Shown piece by piece: positions 30,471 through 40,196 of a stretch of DNA of 64,000 nt; position 1 is the first letter of the stretch; every line of letters starts with the position of its first letter. The stretch is from positions 1-64,000 of the forward strand of contig CAWIZJ010000063.1 in the NCBI GenBank assembly GCA_963840535.1. The letters are read 5' to 3'. Source of the DNA: VAZQ01 sp963840535 (GTDB lineage Bacteria > Pseudomonadota > Alphaproteobacteria > Rhizobiales > Xanthobacteraceae). The notes beneath the pieces were generated by a model, which was not told the DNA's origin, ran no database searches, and saw only the letters and a program-made list of their open reading frames with translations. The position numbers and the translations under genes were made by a program.

Positions 30471-31713
30471 TCACCGGCCGGCAAGGCGCGGTCGAAGCGG
30501 GGCTTGGTCGGACGGCGTCCATTGCCACAGTCTTCCGCCTCGGCCTCTTTCATAGCCGTAGTCGAACAATTGCTGCATGTAGGCGGGATCGAAGCCGCGC
30601 GTGCCAGGCTTCGGATAATCCGGGTCGATCGAGGCGAGATTGAACTCCCACTTTCGGCTCTTCGCAAACTGGTACGACGCAATCAGCGTATTGCGCGTGT
30701 TCGCTCGTACCGACGTCTCAAAGGAGCGGGTCACGATCGGCAGCGTCGAAGCCTTCACCACCTCGAAATCCGGCGCCAGCTTGCCGTTCATCACGATATA
30801 GACGATCGGACGGGCGTCCGCAGGGAACAACGGGCGTTCCGGTGATGAGCACAGCCTCGGGGACGACCAGCACGTTGGTGGTGACGCCGCCGTCGACGTG
30901 CATTTCCGCGAAGCGCCGTCCGTCCGCCTCGACATCGATGAGGACTGGCGAGAACACCCCAGGGACGCTCGCCGACGCAGCCAGGACGTTACGGAACAGC
31001 TCGAGCGAGGCCGGTTCGCCGCTGGCGGCGATCCTGCCCATGTCCCAGATTGCGGTGCGCTGCGCATCGAGATTCGTCGTGACGACGAAGAGACGGCGAC
31101 CGGCCCGGTATTCCTGCGCGACAGCCGCCAGCATCGCGTCGTCGAAATGGCGGGCGATCAGGTCCCGCAGCGGTGCGGCCTTGAACAGGCCCGAGCCGAG
31201 CAACCCGGCCAAGCCGTCGTGCTGCAGCAGATTGGCCATCTCGCCGGAGGCGAAGACGTTCCGCAGCGTCGGGTCATAGGTCGGGCCCAGGAACGCGAAT
31301 GGCGCCATGAGCGCGCCGGCGCTGGCCCCCGTCACGATGGTGAATTGCGGCCGGTTCCCGCGCGCGGACCAGCCGGTCAGGAGGCCGGCGCCGAATGCCC
31401 CGTCGGCGCCGCCCCCGGAAAGCGCCAGCACGGTCGGTTGGGCGACGCGGATGCGGGAGACGACGGAGCGCGGCGCAGTGCTGACGGCGGGGTCGTCAGC
31501 CCACAGGCGGGCGCCCGGAATGCCGGGAACGTTGGCGATGGCCTGATCCGCCTGCGAATACGGCGTGCGCGACGGAGTGGCGGAGCAGCCCGCGACAGCG
31601 GCCGCGAGGGTGCAAACCGCAGCCGTCAGCGGCCGCCGCAGGTGTTGCGCCAGCACCGCCCTAGCGGTCTTACTTGTCGTCCGCCGATCCCCCATCCCCG
31701 GCACGATCCCCAA
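30471..31713 (-). CDS. Patatin-like phospholipase lipoprotein, one frameshift
   Basis: Lipid acyl hydrolase. The N-terminus has a lipoprotein signal ending VAGC (near residue 43), so it is probably tethered to a membrane. The patatin catalytic motifs are clear: oxyanion GGGADGAFGAG near 100, nucleophile elbow TGASAGALMAPFAF near 127 and a DGG motif in MHVDGGVTTNVLV, the catalytic Asp. Near 30840 the frame shifts, and the C-terminal part (PIVYIVMNGKLAPDFEVVKA, GFDPAYMQQLFDYGYE) continues in another frame to the stop at 30471. It is convergent with the acyl-CoA operon and unrelated in function as far as can be seen. Confidence 0.87.
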
Positions 31714-31813
31714 TCCTGACGCGGCGCGAGCTTGGCCTTGCCCTGGGCGCCGCGGTCGGGCCCCAAATGGTAAATGATGGGTAAAAGGGGCGGCCGTGTG
31801 GTAACCCGTGCCC

Positions 31814-32980
31814 TCAAGGTGAGGCTAGGCCGGTCTGCTCGCCCAGCGCGGCGGCTGCCGCCTGCACCAGCGCGATCGGATCGGTGAACGCGGCGATGCC
31901 GGCGGCGCCGAGCTTCGCCACCGCCGCCTCGGAGCTCATCTGCCGGGTGGCGGCATGACCGGCGGCGATCCCGACGAACAGCGGCTTCGGGAGCGGCTTC
32001 GCTGCGAGCCATGTCAGCAGCGCCTCGATCCGCTCGGCGAGCGGGCGCGAGGCGAGCGTGGTTTGGAACACGATCGCCTTCACGTTCGGCCGTTCGGCGA
32101 TCTTGCGGGCGATCTGCAGGCGCTCGGCCATGGTCTCGTCGGGTGCTCCGCGCCGGTTGTCCATGAAACAGGACGCGCGCAGGCCATGATCGGCGAGCAG
32201 ATCCATCATCATCATGCCGAGCCCGGCGCCGGCGGTGACCAGGGCGATGTTTCCGTCGGTTTCAACCAGGTGAAAGCCGAGATCCCTCGCTTCACGCTCG
32301 AGTGGCGTCATGGCTCGCTCGGCGAGCATACGGCTGAGCTGGAATTCCTCCGGGTCGTGGCGGAATTCCGCGTTGTCGTCGAGGACGAGCTTGGCATCGC
32401 AGGCGACAAGCCGGCCGGAACGAGTCAATACCAGCGGGTTGATTTCGAGCAGTTCGAGATCCTCGCGCCGTGCGATCTCGGGTAAGCGCGCGCAGTAGCG
32501 TGCCAGCCGCGGTGCGAGATCGCGGCCGAACGGCTTTGCCAGCTCGGGATAGAGCGTATCGGCGTCGATCGAGGTCGCCTCGAGCGGGATCCGTATCACC
32601 GCATCGGCCGCTTCCACCTCTTCGCCGCCTTGCGGTGCCGCCAACAGCTCGAGACCCTGCTGCGTGCCGTCGATGCGTACCGCGACGTAGCTTTCACGCA
32701 CGATGTCGACCGCCTCCTCGAGCAGCAGAGGGGTGTCGTGCTCATCGAGAGCAGTGGCGATGAGGCTGCGTGTCCGAGCGATGTCGGCCGGGTTGGCGAC
32801 TCGGCGCACAAGGCCGCGTTTTCCACGCCCGCCCTCCAGCACCTGCGCCTTGAGCAGGTGTCCGGTCCACTGCGCAACCTCGGCAGGCACCGGGTCGCCG
32901 CTGCGCAGCAAAATGCTGCGCGGCACCGCCACCCCGTGACGCCGCAACAGGGCTTTCCCGTCGAATTCGGCCAGTCGCAT
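31814..32980 (-). CDS. ATP-grasp acyl-CoA ligase, beta-subunit-like (SucC/MtkA type)
   Basis: Resembles the beta subunit of succinyl-CoA or malate-CoA ligases, which join CoA to a dicarboxylate at the cost of a nucleotide. MRLAEFDGKALLRRHGVAVP starts the ATP-grasp domain, HLLKAQVLEGGRGKRGLV near residue 40 is its nucleotide loop, and DLELLEINPLVLTRSGRLVA near 176 its metal site. The C-terminal ligase domain shows IALVTAGAGLGMMMMDLLAD near 245. At 388 residues it matches SucC. ATG 32980 is preferred; ATG 33001 is possible. The alpha-like gene is divergent, 146 nt away, an unusual arrangement because sucC and sucD normally form one operon. Confidence 0.85.
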   Translation of the reverse strand: MRLAEFDGKALLRRHGVAVPRSILLRSGDPVPAEVAQWTGHLLKAQVLEGGRGKRGLVRRVANPADIARTRSLIATALDEHDTPLLLEEAVDIVRESYVAVRIDGTQQGLELLAAPQGGEEVEAADAVIRIPLEATSIDADTLYPELAKPFGRDLAPRLARYCARLPEIARREDLELLEINPLVLTRSGRLVACDAKLVLDDNAEFRHDPEEFQLSRMLAERAMTPLEREARDLGFHLVETDGNIALVTAGAGLGMMMMDLLADHGLRASCFMDNRRGAPDETMAERLQIARKIAERPNVKAIVFQTTLASRPLAERIEALLTWLAAKPLPKPLFVGIAAGHAATRQMSSEAAVAKLGAAGIAAFTDPIALVQAAAAALGEQTGLASP

Positions 32981-33126
32981 GATACGTCTTCCCTGGCGCA
33001 CGTCCGGAGGCTAACCGGCACGCCGACGAGAGCCGCACGGCTCGATGGCGTTGGAGCATGTCCAATCCCGATGGAATGCGACATGCTCGGCACTCGGCGC
33101 TGCTCGGCGCCTGCTTGGAGACTACC

Positions 33127-34011
33127 ATGTCAGCGTCGGAGCGGCTGCCGTTTCTGGAGGTCGAGCCGTGGCGAGTGGTGGTGATCAACCCGACCGGTCG
33201 ATATGCCCGCAATCAGGTCGCGGGGCTGCGCGCAGCCGGCACGCCGCTGGTCGGCGGAGTCGCGCTAGGTCGCGGTGGCGAGACCATGGACGGCCTGCCG
33301 CTGTTCGACCGGGTCGCCGATCTGACGGAACGCCCGAACGTGGCGGTGCTCTACACGCCGGCCGAAGGGGCGCGCGACGCGGTCGCCGAATGTGCGGCTG
33401 CGTGCATCGCAACCATCGTGGCGGTGGCCGAATATGTGCCTGTGCACGACGCACTGCAGATGGCGGCCTGCGCCCGCGCCGCGGGCTGCTGGCTGATCGG
33501 TCCGAACACGCTCGGCATTTGTGTACCCGGGCGCGGCCTCATCGGTTCGATCGCGCCGAGCTTCTGCCGGCCGGGTCGCGTCGCAGTGGTCGCGCGCAGC
33601 GGGACACTGACGCTCGCCATGGCGAGGCAATTGACGCTTTCCGGCATCGGCCAGAGCATCGTCGCACATATAGGCGGCGACGTCGTTGCCGGCCGCAATC
33701 CGCACGAATATCTGCGCGCGCTCGCCCATCACACAAGTACCGCAGCCGTCCTCTATTGCGGCGAGATCGGCGGCGACAAGGAATACGCGCTGGCCGCGGC
33801 AGCGCGCGATTTTCCCAAACCCGTTGTTGCGATGATGGTGGGTCGCCACGCTCCGGTCGAGAAGCGCATGGGACATGCCGGCGCCCTGGTCGGGAGCGCG
33901 CGCGAATCCGCTGCCGCCAAGCTCGCCGCGCTGGCTGAGGCGGGATGCCGGACGGCAACCGGTCCGCAGCAAGTAATCGATATCCTGAAAGGGCTTGGGC
34001 TTCAGGCGTGA
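33127..34011 (+). CDS. Acyl-CoA ligase, alpha-subunit-like (SucD/MtkB type)
   Basis: 294 residues resembling the alpha subunit of succinyl-CoA ligase, which binds CoA and carries the phosphohistidine. VVVINPTGRYARNQVAGLRA begins the CoA-binding domain near residue 17, GCWLIGPNTLGICVPGRGLI lies near 120, and EKRMGHAGALVGS near 246 holds the histidine that is phosphorylated in the family. ATG 33127 gives the usual N-terminus. It stops 3 nt before the convergent Bug gene. With the divergent beta-like gene it probably forms one enzyme whose acid substrate is not determined. Confidence 0.85.
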   Translation: MSASERLPFLEVEPWRVVVINPTGRYARNQVAGLRAAGTPLVGGVALGRGGETMDGLPLFDRVADLTERPNVAVLYTPAEGARDAVAECAAACIATIVAVAEYVPVHDALQMAACARAAGCWLIGPNTLGICVPGRGLIGSIAPSFCRPGRVAVVARSGTLTLAMARQLTLSGIGQSIVAHIGGDVVAGRNPHEYLRALAHHTSTAAVLYCGEIGGDKEYALAAAARDFPKPVVAMMVGRHAPVEKRMGHAGALVGSARESAAAKLAALAEAGCRTATGPQQVIDILKGLGLQA

Positions 34012-34014
34012 CGA

Positions 34015-34979
34015 TCACTCGGTCTTGAGCCCGAGCTCCTGAACGATCTGCTTCCAGCGCGGCACCTCGCTTTCCATCCGGGCGCGCAGCGCATCGGGCG
34101 GTGTCAGGAGCATGGTCATTCCTGCGGCTGTGCTCCTCTGGATCAAGGTGGGATCGTGGCGCGCCTTGGCGATCTCGGCTTCGAGGCGCGTGAGCACCGG
34201 TGCGGGCAGGCCGCGCGGCGCGAACAATCCGTACCAGTTGGTCGCGGCGTAACCCGGGACCAGCTCGGCCACGGAAGGAGTATCAGGGAGTTCCGGCATG
34301 CGCGCGGGCGAACCCATTCCGAGCACCCGCATGCGCCCGTCCCGCTCATGGCCGAGCGCTTCAATCGCGCTCGAGAAGATCATGTCGATATCGCCCGAAT
34401 AGAGCGCAGTCAGCCCCAGCGACACCCCGCGGAACGGTACGTGCAGCAGATCGATCCCCGCCGACTTCTTGAGGAGCTCGCCGGCCAGATGATTGCCGGT
34501 CCCCACGCCCCCCGAGCCGAAGGTATACTTGCCGGGCTCGGCCTTGGCCCTGGCGATCAGGTCGGCGAGATCGCGAAAGGGGTGATTGGCGCGCACCGAC
34601 ACGCTGATCGGGATCTCGGTGATCAGGCTCACAGGGACCAGCGCCCGTAGCGGATCGAAACCCAGCTTGGGATAGAGCGCGGGGCTGCAGCGAGGGAGGC
34701 GGTGGTGAATAACAAGGTGGTCCCGTCGGGCACCGATTGGACCACCGCCTGTGCGCCCACGGCGCCACCGGCGCCGGCCCGGTGTTCCAGGATGAAGGTC
34801 CCCTTCGTCTGCATTGCCAACCGGTCGATCAGAAGACGTGCGGGCAGATCGAGGGGCCCGCCTGCCGCGTAGGGCACCAGCACACGCACCGTGCCGGACG
34901 GCCACTCCTGCGCCTGGGTGGGGAGTGCCGTGGAAAGGAGCGCCACCACGAATGCGATCGCGCAACGAAGACGAATCAT
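34015..34979 (-). CDS. Bug/TctC-type solute-binding protein, one frameshift
   Basis: Periplasmic orphan binding protein. It starts at ATG 34979 after GGAGGAAGTG with a signal peptide (IAFVVALLSTALPTQAQ), then GTVRVLVPYAAGGPLDLPAR, FILEHRAGAGGAVGAQAVVQ and SVPDGTTLLFTTASLA. The frame changes near 34685, then LITEIPISVSVRANHPFRDL, YTFGSGGVGTGNHLAGELLK, LLHVPFRGVSLGLTALYSGD and a C-terminal QELGLKTE. Joined length is about 320, normal for the family. It lies between the alpha-like ligase subunit and a CoA-transferase, suggesting a carboxylate ligand. Confidence 0.88.
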
Positions 34980-35145
34980 CACTTCCTCCGAAAGGCGACC
35001 GCGCCGCGGGCCGATGGACTTGCACACTCGATAGCATACCGGACGCATCGGAAAAGGATCGGCGCCCCCCGGCTTGACCCATCGTGCCCGTTCCGTGATC
35101 GATAAGGTCGGATGAAATAACGCAGGCTTCGTAATCCGGGGATCA

Positions 35146-36354
35146 ATGACCATGGCCGGCCCACTGTCCCATATCCGCATCCTGGATCTGAGCCGCATCA
35201 TGGCCGGACCGTGGGCCGGGCAGATACTCGCCGATCTCGGCGCCGACGTGGTGAAGGTCGAACGGCCCGGCGTCGGCGACGACACCCGCGGCTGGGGTCC
35301 TCCCTTCCTCAAGGACCGGGCAGGCCTGGAGACCCGGGAAGCCGGCTACTATCTTGCGGTCAATCGTGGCAAGCGCTCGATCACGCTCGAGCTCGATAAG
35401 CCGGAAGGACAACGCGTGGTGCGCGCGCTGGCCGAGCGTTCTGACATCGTGCTGGAAAACTTCAAGGTCGGCACTCTCGCCCGCTTCGGTCTCGGCTACG
35501 AGGAGCTCAAGGCGGTCAACCCCAGGCTGATCTACTGCTCCATCACCGGCTTCGGGCAGACCGGGCCGCGCCGCGATTCCGCCGCCTACGATTTCATGAT
35601 CCAGGCCATGTGCGGGCTCATGAGCGTCACCGGCGAGCCGGACGACAAGCCCGGCGGTTGTCCGGAAAAGGTGGGCGTCCCGATCGTCGACATCATGTCG
35701 GGGATGTACGCTGTGATCGCGGTGCTGGCCGCCCTGGCGCGACGTAACGAGACCGGCCGCGGAGACTACATCGATATCGGCATGCTCGACGTCGGTGTAT
35801 CGTCCCTCGCCAATCAGGCGATGAACTATCTCGTCTCCGGCAAGACGCCGCGACGCAGCGGCAACGCCCACCCCAACATCCAGCCGCAGGACGTCTTCGC
35901 TACACGCGACGGACACATGGTGCTGGTGGTCGGCAACGACGGGCAATTCGCCAGGTGCTGTGAGGTGCTCGGGCGGCCGCAATGGGCGAGCGACGAGCGC
36001 TTCGCCGAGAACGCCGCGCGGGTGCGTAACCGAGCGATGCTCACGCCGATGATTACGGAAATCCTGCTCGGGCGCGATGCGGCGGACTGGACCTCGAGGT
36101 TCGAAGCCGCGGGTGTACCCTGCGGCCCGATCAACACAGTCGCGAAGGTGTTCGAGGACGATCAGGTGCGTCACCGCGAAATGCTGCTCGAGATCGCGCA
36201 TCCGCTGGCCGGGACCGTGCCGCAGGTCGCGAGCCCCATACGCTTTTCCGACGCGCCGCTCGTTTTCGAGCGAGCGCCGCCGCTGCTCGGCGAGCACACC
36301 GCTGAAATTCTCCGCGAGCTCGGCATCGAAGGGTCCTGCGAAAGCGGGCCCTGA
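35146..36354 (+). CDS. CaiB/BaiF family (class III) CoA-transferase
   Basis: 402 residues, intact. ILDLSRIMAGPWAGQILADL near residue 11, VVKVERPGVGDDTRGWGPPF near 35, AVNRGKRSITLELDKPEGQR near 70, ITGFGQTGPRRDSAAYDFMI near 137, and VPIVDIMSGMYAVIAVLAAL with the catalytic Asp near 183. The RGWGPPF and AVNRGKRSI patterns are close to formyl-CoA or succinate-type transferases. Two ATGs (35146, 35152) lie close together, with no strong ribosome site. It is followed by a carboxymuconolactone-decarboxylase-like gene and an enoyl-CoA hydratase on the same strand, a probable catabolic operon. Confidence 0.93.
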   Translation: MTMAGPLSHIRILDLSRIMAGPWAGQILADLGADVVKVERPGVGDDTRGWGPPFLKDRAGLETREAGYYLAVNRGKRSITLELDKPEGQRVVRALAERSDIVLENFKVGTLARFGLGYEELKAVNPRLIYCSITGFGQTGPRRDSAAYDFMIQAMCGLMSVTGEPDDKPGGCPEKVGVPIVDIMSGMYAVIAVLAALARRNETGRGDYIDIGMLDVGVSSLANQAMNYLVSGKTPRRSGNAHPNIQPQDVFATRDGHMVLVVGNDGQFARCCEVLGRPQWASDERFAENAARVRNRAMLTPMITEILLGRDAADWTSRFEAAGVPCGPINTVAKVFEDDQVRHREMLLEIAHPLAGTVPQVASPIRFSDAPLVFERAPPLLGEHTAEILRELGIEGSCESGP

Positions 36355-36392
36355 TCCCATGTCCGGCGGTTTCGGCGACAAGGAGAGCGAAG

Positions 36393-36956
36393 TTGCCACG
36401 CATACCATTCGTCACAACGGATACGGGCATGACGCCTGAGCAGCGCAAGGTCCATGACGCCGTCGCGTCCGGTCCGCGTGGCAAGGTGCAGGGACCCTTG
36501 CTGGTCGCCTTGCACCGGCCCGAACTCGCCGACAAGTGGCAGCAGCTCGGCGAGCTCCTGCGCTACCGTACGTCGCTGCCGCCGAGGCTCTCCGAGATCG
36601 CCATCCTGGTCACGGCCCAGCGCTGGCGCTGCCAGCTCGAATGGTACCTGCACGAGGGATTTGCCCTGCAGGCACAGGTGCCGCGCGCCGTGGTTGACGA
36701 CATCCGTGCCGGACGCCGGCCGGCGACTGCCAACGTCGAAGAGCTCGCGGTCTACGAATATGCCGCGGAGCTGCACGACCGCCGCGCCGTTTCCGCGCAG
36801 ACCTATCGCGGTGCGCTCGACCGCTGGGGCGTGGTCGGGGTAGTCGAGCTCACCGCTCTCGTCGGCTATTACACGATGGTCGCCATGACGCTCAACGCCC
36901 ACGAGTTCCCGCTTCCGGTCGGGGTGGAGCCGCCGTTCGCGCCGCTCGCAGTCTAG
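36393..36956 (+). CDS. Carboxymuconolactone decarboxylase-like protein
   Basis: 187 residues. MTPEQRKVHDAVASGPRGKV lies near residue 13, LLVALHRPELADKWQQLGEL near 36, then LPPRLSEIAILVTAQRWRCQ near 62 and EWYLHEGFALQAQVPRAVVD near 83. This is the helical AhpD/CMD fold. The CxxC of peroxidase members is absent, so it is more like the decarboxylase side of the family or an uncharacterised subgroup. The start is TTG 36393, supported by AAGGAGAGC eight bases before. It sits between CoA-transferase and crotonase genes. Confidence 0.85.
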   Translation: MPRIPFVTTDTGMTPEQRKVHDAVASGPRGKVQGPLLVALHRPELADKWQQLGELLRYRTSLPPRLSEIAILVTAQRWRCQLEWYLHEGFALQAQVPRAVVDDIRAGRRPATANVEELAVYEYAAELHDRRAVSAQTYRGALDRWGVVGVVELTALVGYYTMVAMTLNAHEFPLPVGVEPPFAPLAV

Positions 36957-37102
36957 TCCCGGTGTCGGCTGGCCATGCGGCGTTGTCGATGCGCTCCGGA
37001 TGAAACGGCTTGCCCGGTGCTCCAATCCCGGCGCGCCGCCTCACCCTTGTGGCGCAGCAAGTGAGGGAGGAGCAGGTCGCGCTGGTTGCGAGGAGAGGAC
37101 CC

Positions 37103-37867
37103 ATGACTGAGATCATCGTCGAGAAGTCCGGCAAGGTGGTGTCGATCGCGCTCGACCGCCCGCCGGTCAATGCGCTCACCATCGCGCTCTACCGGCGCAT
37201 CGCGGAGGTGTTCGAGGAGATCGGAAAATGGCCCGACGTGAATTGCGCGGTCCTCTCGGCGCGCGGATCGAAGGCGTTCTGCGCCGGACTCGATCTGCGG
37301 GAGTTTCTTGCGGCCAAGGTGGAGGACGATCCGGGGCGAGCGATCATCGTGCGGCATATGTTTCAATCGGTGCGCCAGTGCGCAGTTCCGGTGATCGCGG
37401 CAGTGAACGGCCCCGCGCTGGGCGCGGGCTGCGTGCTCGCCTCGGTATGTGACATCCGCATTGCCTCCGAGAATGCCACCTTCGGCTTGCCGGAGATCAA
37501 TGTCGGGCGGTGCGGCGGCACCGCACACATGACACGTCATGTGCCGCAAGGCCTGCTGCGCCGGATGTTCTTCACCGGCGTGCCGATCGACGCTCAGGAG
37601 GCCTATCGCGTCGGTTTCATCGATCGTGTGGTGGCGCTCGATCGTCTGATGGCGGAGGCCGATGAGCTCGCAGGCGTGATCGCGGCCAAGGCGCCGCTCG
37701 GGTTGCGCATTGGCAAGGAGGCGCTCAATCGCATCGAGTTCATGCCAGTCGACCAGGGCTACGCCTTGGAACAGGAATACAGCACCAGGCTCCTGCACAC
37801 CGAGGACGCCCGCGAGGCAGCCCGTGCGGTGTTGGAAAAACGCGCACCCGTGTTCCGGGGGTGCTGA
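37103..37867 (+). CDS. Enoyl-CoA hydratase/isomerase family protein
   Basis: 254-residue crotonase-fold enzyme. VVSIALDRPPVNALTIALYR lies near residue 12, the oxyanion segment LSARGSKAFCAGLDLREFLA near 48, VIAAVNGPALGAGCVLASVC near 93 and FGLPEINVGRCGGTAHMTRH near 122. The first catalytic Glu position (LPEINVG) is present, and the second position, usually Glu in GxGGTQ, is altered to RCGGTAH. ATG 37103 follows AGGAGAGG. It is the third gene of the rightward CoA-transferase run. Substrate not determined. Confidence 0.92.
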   Translation: MTEIIVEKSGKVVSIALDRPPVNALTIALYRRIAEVFEEIGKWPDVNCAVLSARGSKAFCAGLDLREFLAAKVEDDPGRAIIVRHMFQSVRQCAVPVIAAVNGPALGAGCVLASVCDIRIASENATFGLPEINVGRCGGTAHMTRHVPQGLLRRMFFTGVPIDAQEAYRVGFIDRVVALDRLMAEADELAGVIAAKAPLGLRIGKEALNRIEFMPVDQGYALEQEYSTRLLHTEDAREAARAVLEKRAPVFRGC

Positions 37868-37964
37868 GCCATTAGAGGTCGCGATATGGTGACCGCTGAG
37901 ATGATGGCGGACGAGAGGTGAGGCGACGCAGGTGGCCATCCGCGCCCGGCCCTCCGGAGGGAGC

Positions 37965-39149
37965 TCAGAAGAACGGCTGGCTCGGATCACGCCCGAGGCC
38001 GAGCTCGATGCGGCCGAAGTGCGTGTAGTTTGTCTCGGTGTTGAGACTGATGTGCATGGATGCAAAGTGGATGTCCCGCCATGCACGCTGGATCGGATGG
38101 GACGTCGCGAAACCTGATGTGCCGCTGAGCGCGACGAGCGTGTCGATTGCGTCGACTGCCAGCTCGGACGCACGCGCGAAGTCGCGCACCGAGCGCGCCA
38201 GCAGCGCGGTTGAAAGCGTTTCCGGCGGCTCGCACACCTGCGTCGTGCGTTGCAGCAGCAATTCGGCGGCGTCGAGATCGGCTGCGGCCCGGGCCATCCG
38301 TACCTGGACGCTGGTTCGTTCGGCGACCGATGCGCCATCGGCCGCCGTTCGCGTCTTCGTCCATTCTCGGAAATGTTCATAGGCACCCTGAGCGGCACCC
38401 AGCATCGGCGCAACGAAGGTGAGGGGTGCATAAAGGAAGAATGGCGTCCGGAAGATGGGGTTCTCGTTGACCGCGCCACCCGGGCCCTTCCCATCCCGGA
38501 GGTCCGACAAGCGCAACATCCGAGTGCTCGGCACGAACACGTTGTCGGTGACGATGGTGTTGCTACCGGTGCCACGCATGCCGGCCGTAAACCAGGTGTC
38601 GCGGATCTCGTATTCGCCCTGTGGGATCAGAAAGAACATCCATTCCGGCGCTCCACGATCGTTGATGAACCCGCCGACGATCACCCACGAACTGTGGCCG
38701 ACGCCGCTGGCGAAGGCGGAATGCTGTCCCGAGACGCAATAGCCGCCGGGCGTGCGGGTGACCTGCGTTCTCGGCGCAAACGAAGCTGCGATTGCGACAT
38801 CGGGCCCTTCTGCCCACACCGCCTGCTGTGCCTCTTCCGGGAATTGGCCGACAAGATGGGCGTGATGGATGACCAGGCTGGCACACCAACCGTGAGACGC
38901 GTCGGCTTTGCTGATCTCCTGAACGACGTCGAACCAGGTGTCGAAGCCGAGGCCGTAGCCTCCAAAACGCGGCGGCACCAGGATCCGGGCCGTGCCGGCA
39001 TCGAGCAGCTCGCGGACCGACTCGCCGGGAATTTGCCGGGCCTGCTCCGCTGCCTCGGCCCGTCCGGCAAATCTGGGCGCAATTGCCCTGATCCGCTGAA
39101 CCACATCGTGCCTGCTCGTGCTCGGTGCAGGCGCCGGGGAGTGCGGCAT
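37965..39149 (-). CDS. Acyl-CoA dehydrogenase-like flavin monooxygenase (group D type)
   Basis: 394 residues. The N-terminal helical domain has GRAEAAEQARQIPGESVREL and ILVPPRFGGYGLGF near residue 52, the middle FAPRTQVTRTPGGYCVSGQH and SAFASGVGHSSWVIVGGFIN near 135, and the C-terminal helices ASELAVDAIDTLVALSGTSG, then PIQRAWRDIHFASMHISLNT near 360. This matches acyl-CoA-dehydrogenase-fold hydroxylases (HpaB/pigment hydroxylase type) rather than beta-oxidation enzymes. A flavin reductase partner is not adjacent. ATG 39149 is preferred; an upstream in-frame ATG at 39317 is less likely. Convergent with the crotonase gene. Confidence 0.85.
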   Translation of the reverse strand: MPHSPAPAPSTSRHDVVQRIRAIAPRFAGRAEAAEQARQIPGESVRELLDAGTARILVPPRFGGYGLGFDTWFDVVQEISKADASHGWCASLVIHHAHLVGQFPEEAQQAVWAEGPDVAIAASFAPRTQVTRTPGGYCVSGQHSAFASGVGHSSWVIVGGFINDRGAPEWMFFLIPQGEYEIRDTWFTAGMRGTGSNTIVTDNVFVPSTRMLRLSDLRDGKGPGGAVNENPIFRTPFFLYAPLTFVAPMLGAAQGAYEHFREWTKTRTAADGASVAERTSVQVRMARAAADLDAAELLLQRTTQVCEPPETLSTALLARSVRDFARASELAVDAIDTLVALSGTSGFATSHPIQRAWRDIHFASMHISLNTETNYTHFGRIELGLGRDPSQPFF

Positions 39150-39474
39150 CGCGTGCTCCTGTCGCTCGTGGTCCGCCACCGGCTCGGGGGCCGCGCAATG
39201 GGGCGAGGCCGAATTCGTGTCGCAGGGTTCCATATATGTCAAAGCGATCACCGACACGGGCGAGATTACTCTGATCTGAACCCTTTCACCGCCACATAAG
39301 TGGCCAGCACAGAGCACGATGTGGCCTTCGGGTCACAGGTGAGAGGTTTCGGAATTGAACCGCTTGACGTGCCCCAAGCGTGCCGCACCGAGCCATCATG
39401 GTACGGACCCAACATCGGGACCTTTCCAGTCTCGAGCGGGGCATCGGCCCGTGCCGGTCGGGGAGGGTGCGGAT

Positions 39475-40080
39475 ATGGAGCAGATTATTTCGGGCCACGG
39501 CGTCTGGCTGGTAGCGGCATTCATCGCGCTCGAAAGCATCGGGATTCCCTTGCCTGCCGAGGCGGTCTTGATCGCGGCGGCGTTTTTCGCCGCCAGACAT
39601 GGCCTCAATGTCTGGCCTCTGATCGCTGCCGGCATCATTGCAGCGATTTTGGGCGAGATTGTCGGTTTCTGGATCGGCAAGAAATACGGCCGTCAGCTAT
39701 TGAAAAGGTACGGCGCACGTCTCGGATTGACGGAAGGACGGATGAGAATCGGGCAATGGCTGTTCGTTCGATACGGCAGCGGGTTCGTTTTCATGGCCCG
39801 CTTCCTGCCGTTCCTTCGCAACATGGCGGCCGTGCTTGCGGGAACGAATTCCATGGCACAGCGGAGCTTCTATTTCGCCAGTGCGACGGCAGCAGCCGCT
39901 TGGATCATGTGCTACGGTCTCGCCGCTTATTCCCTTGGTGCGGCATTTGCGAACCTGGCTTCGTCGGCGGCAATACTCCTTGGCGTTGTAGCAGCATTGA
40001 TCGTCCTGGCGGTGCCCGCCCTGATCCTGCAGTACGAGAAGCGGCTGCTGGTGAAAGCCGAGCGGGTATTGTGCTGCTGA
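39475..40080 (+). CDS. DedA family membrane protein
   Basis: 201 residues. An N-terminal re-entrant region (HGVWLVAAFIALESIGIPLP), then ALLIAAAFFAAR-like helices, ILGEIVGFWIGKKYGRQLLK near residue 63, RFLPFLRNMAAVLAGTNSMA near 109 and a C-terminal helix (AILLGVVAALIVLAVPALIL). The E-G-x-x-P-P-like opening is represented by ESIGIPLPAE, and FMARFLPFLRNMAAVLAG matches the F-x-R-x-x-P-x-x-R-x-x-x-x-x-x-AG motif. DedA proteins are lipid scramblases/transporters. ATG 39475 is favoured over upstream starts because homology begins there. Stands alone. Confidence 0.9.
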   Translation: MEQIISGHGVWLVAAFIALESIGIPLPAEAVLIAAAFFAARHGLNVWPLIAAGIIAAILGEIVGFWIGKKYGRQLLKRYGARLGLTEGRMRIGQWLFVRYGSGFVFMARFLPFLRNMAAVLAGTNSMAQRSFYFASATAAAAWIMCYGLAAYSLGAAFANLASSAAILLGVVAALIVLAVPALILQYEKRLLVKAERVLCC

Positions 40081-40196
40081 CCTGTCGGCGAAGGCGCATG
40101 GCCTTACTCGGCAGTCCTCGCAGCGTGGTGATCGTCACGGACGGTTCCGAGTGAATGTGCCGAAGGCCGGTGCCGGCCGAACATCCCAATTGGCCT

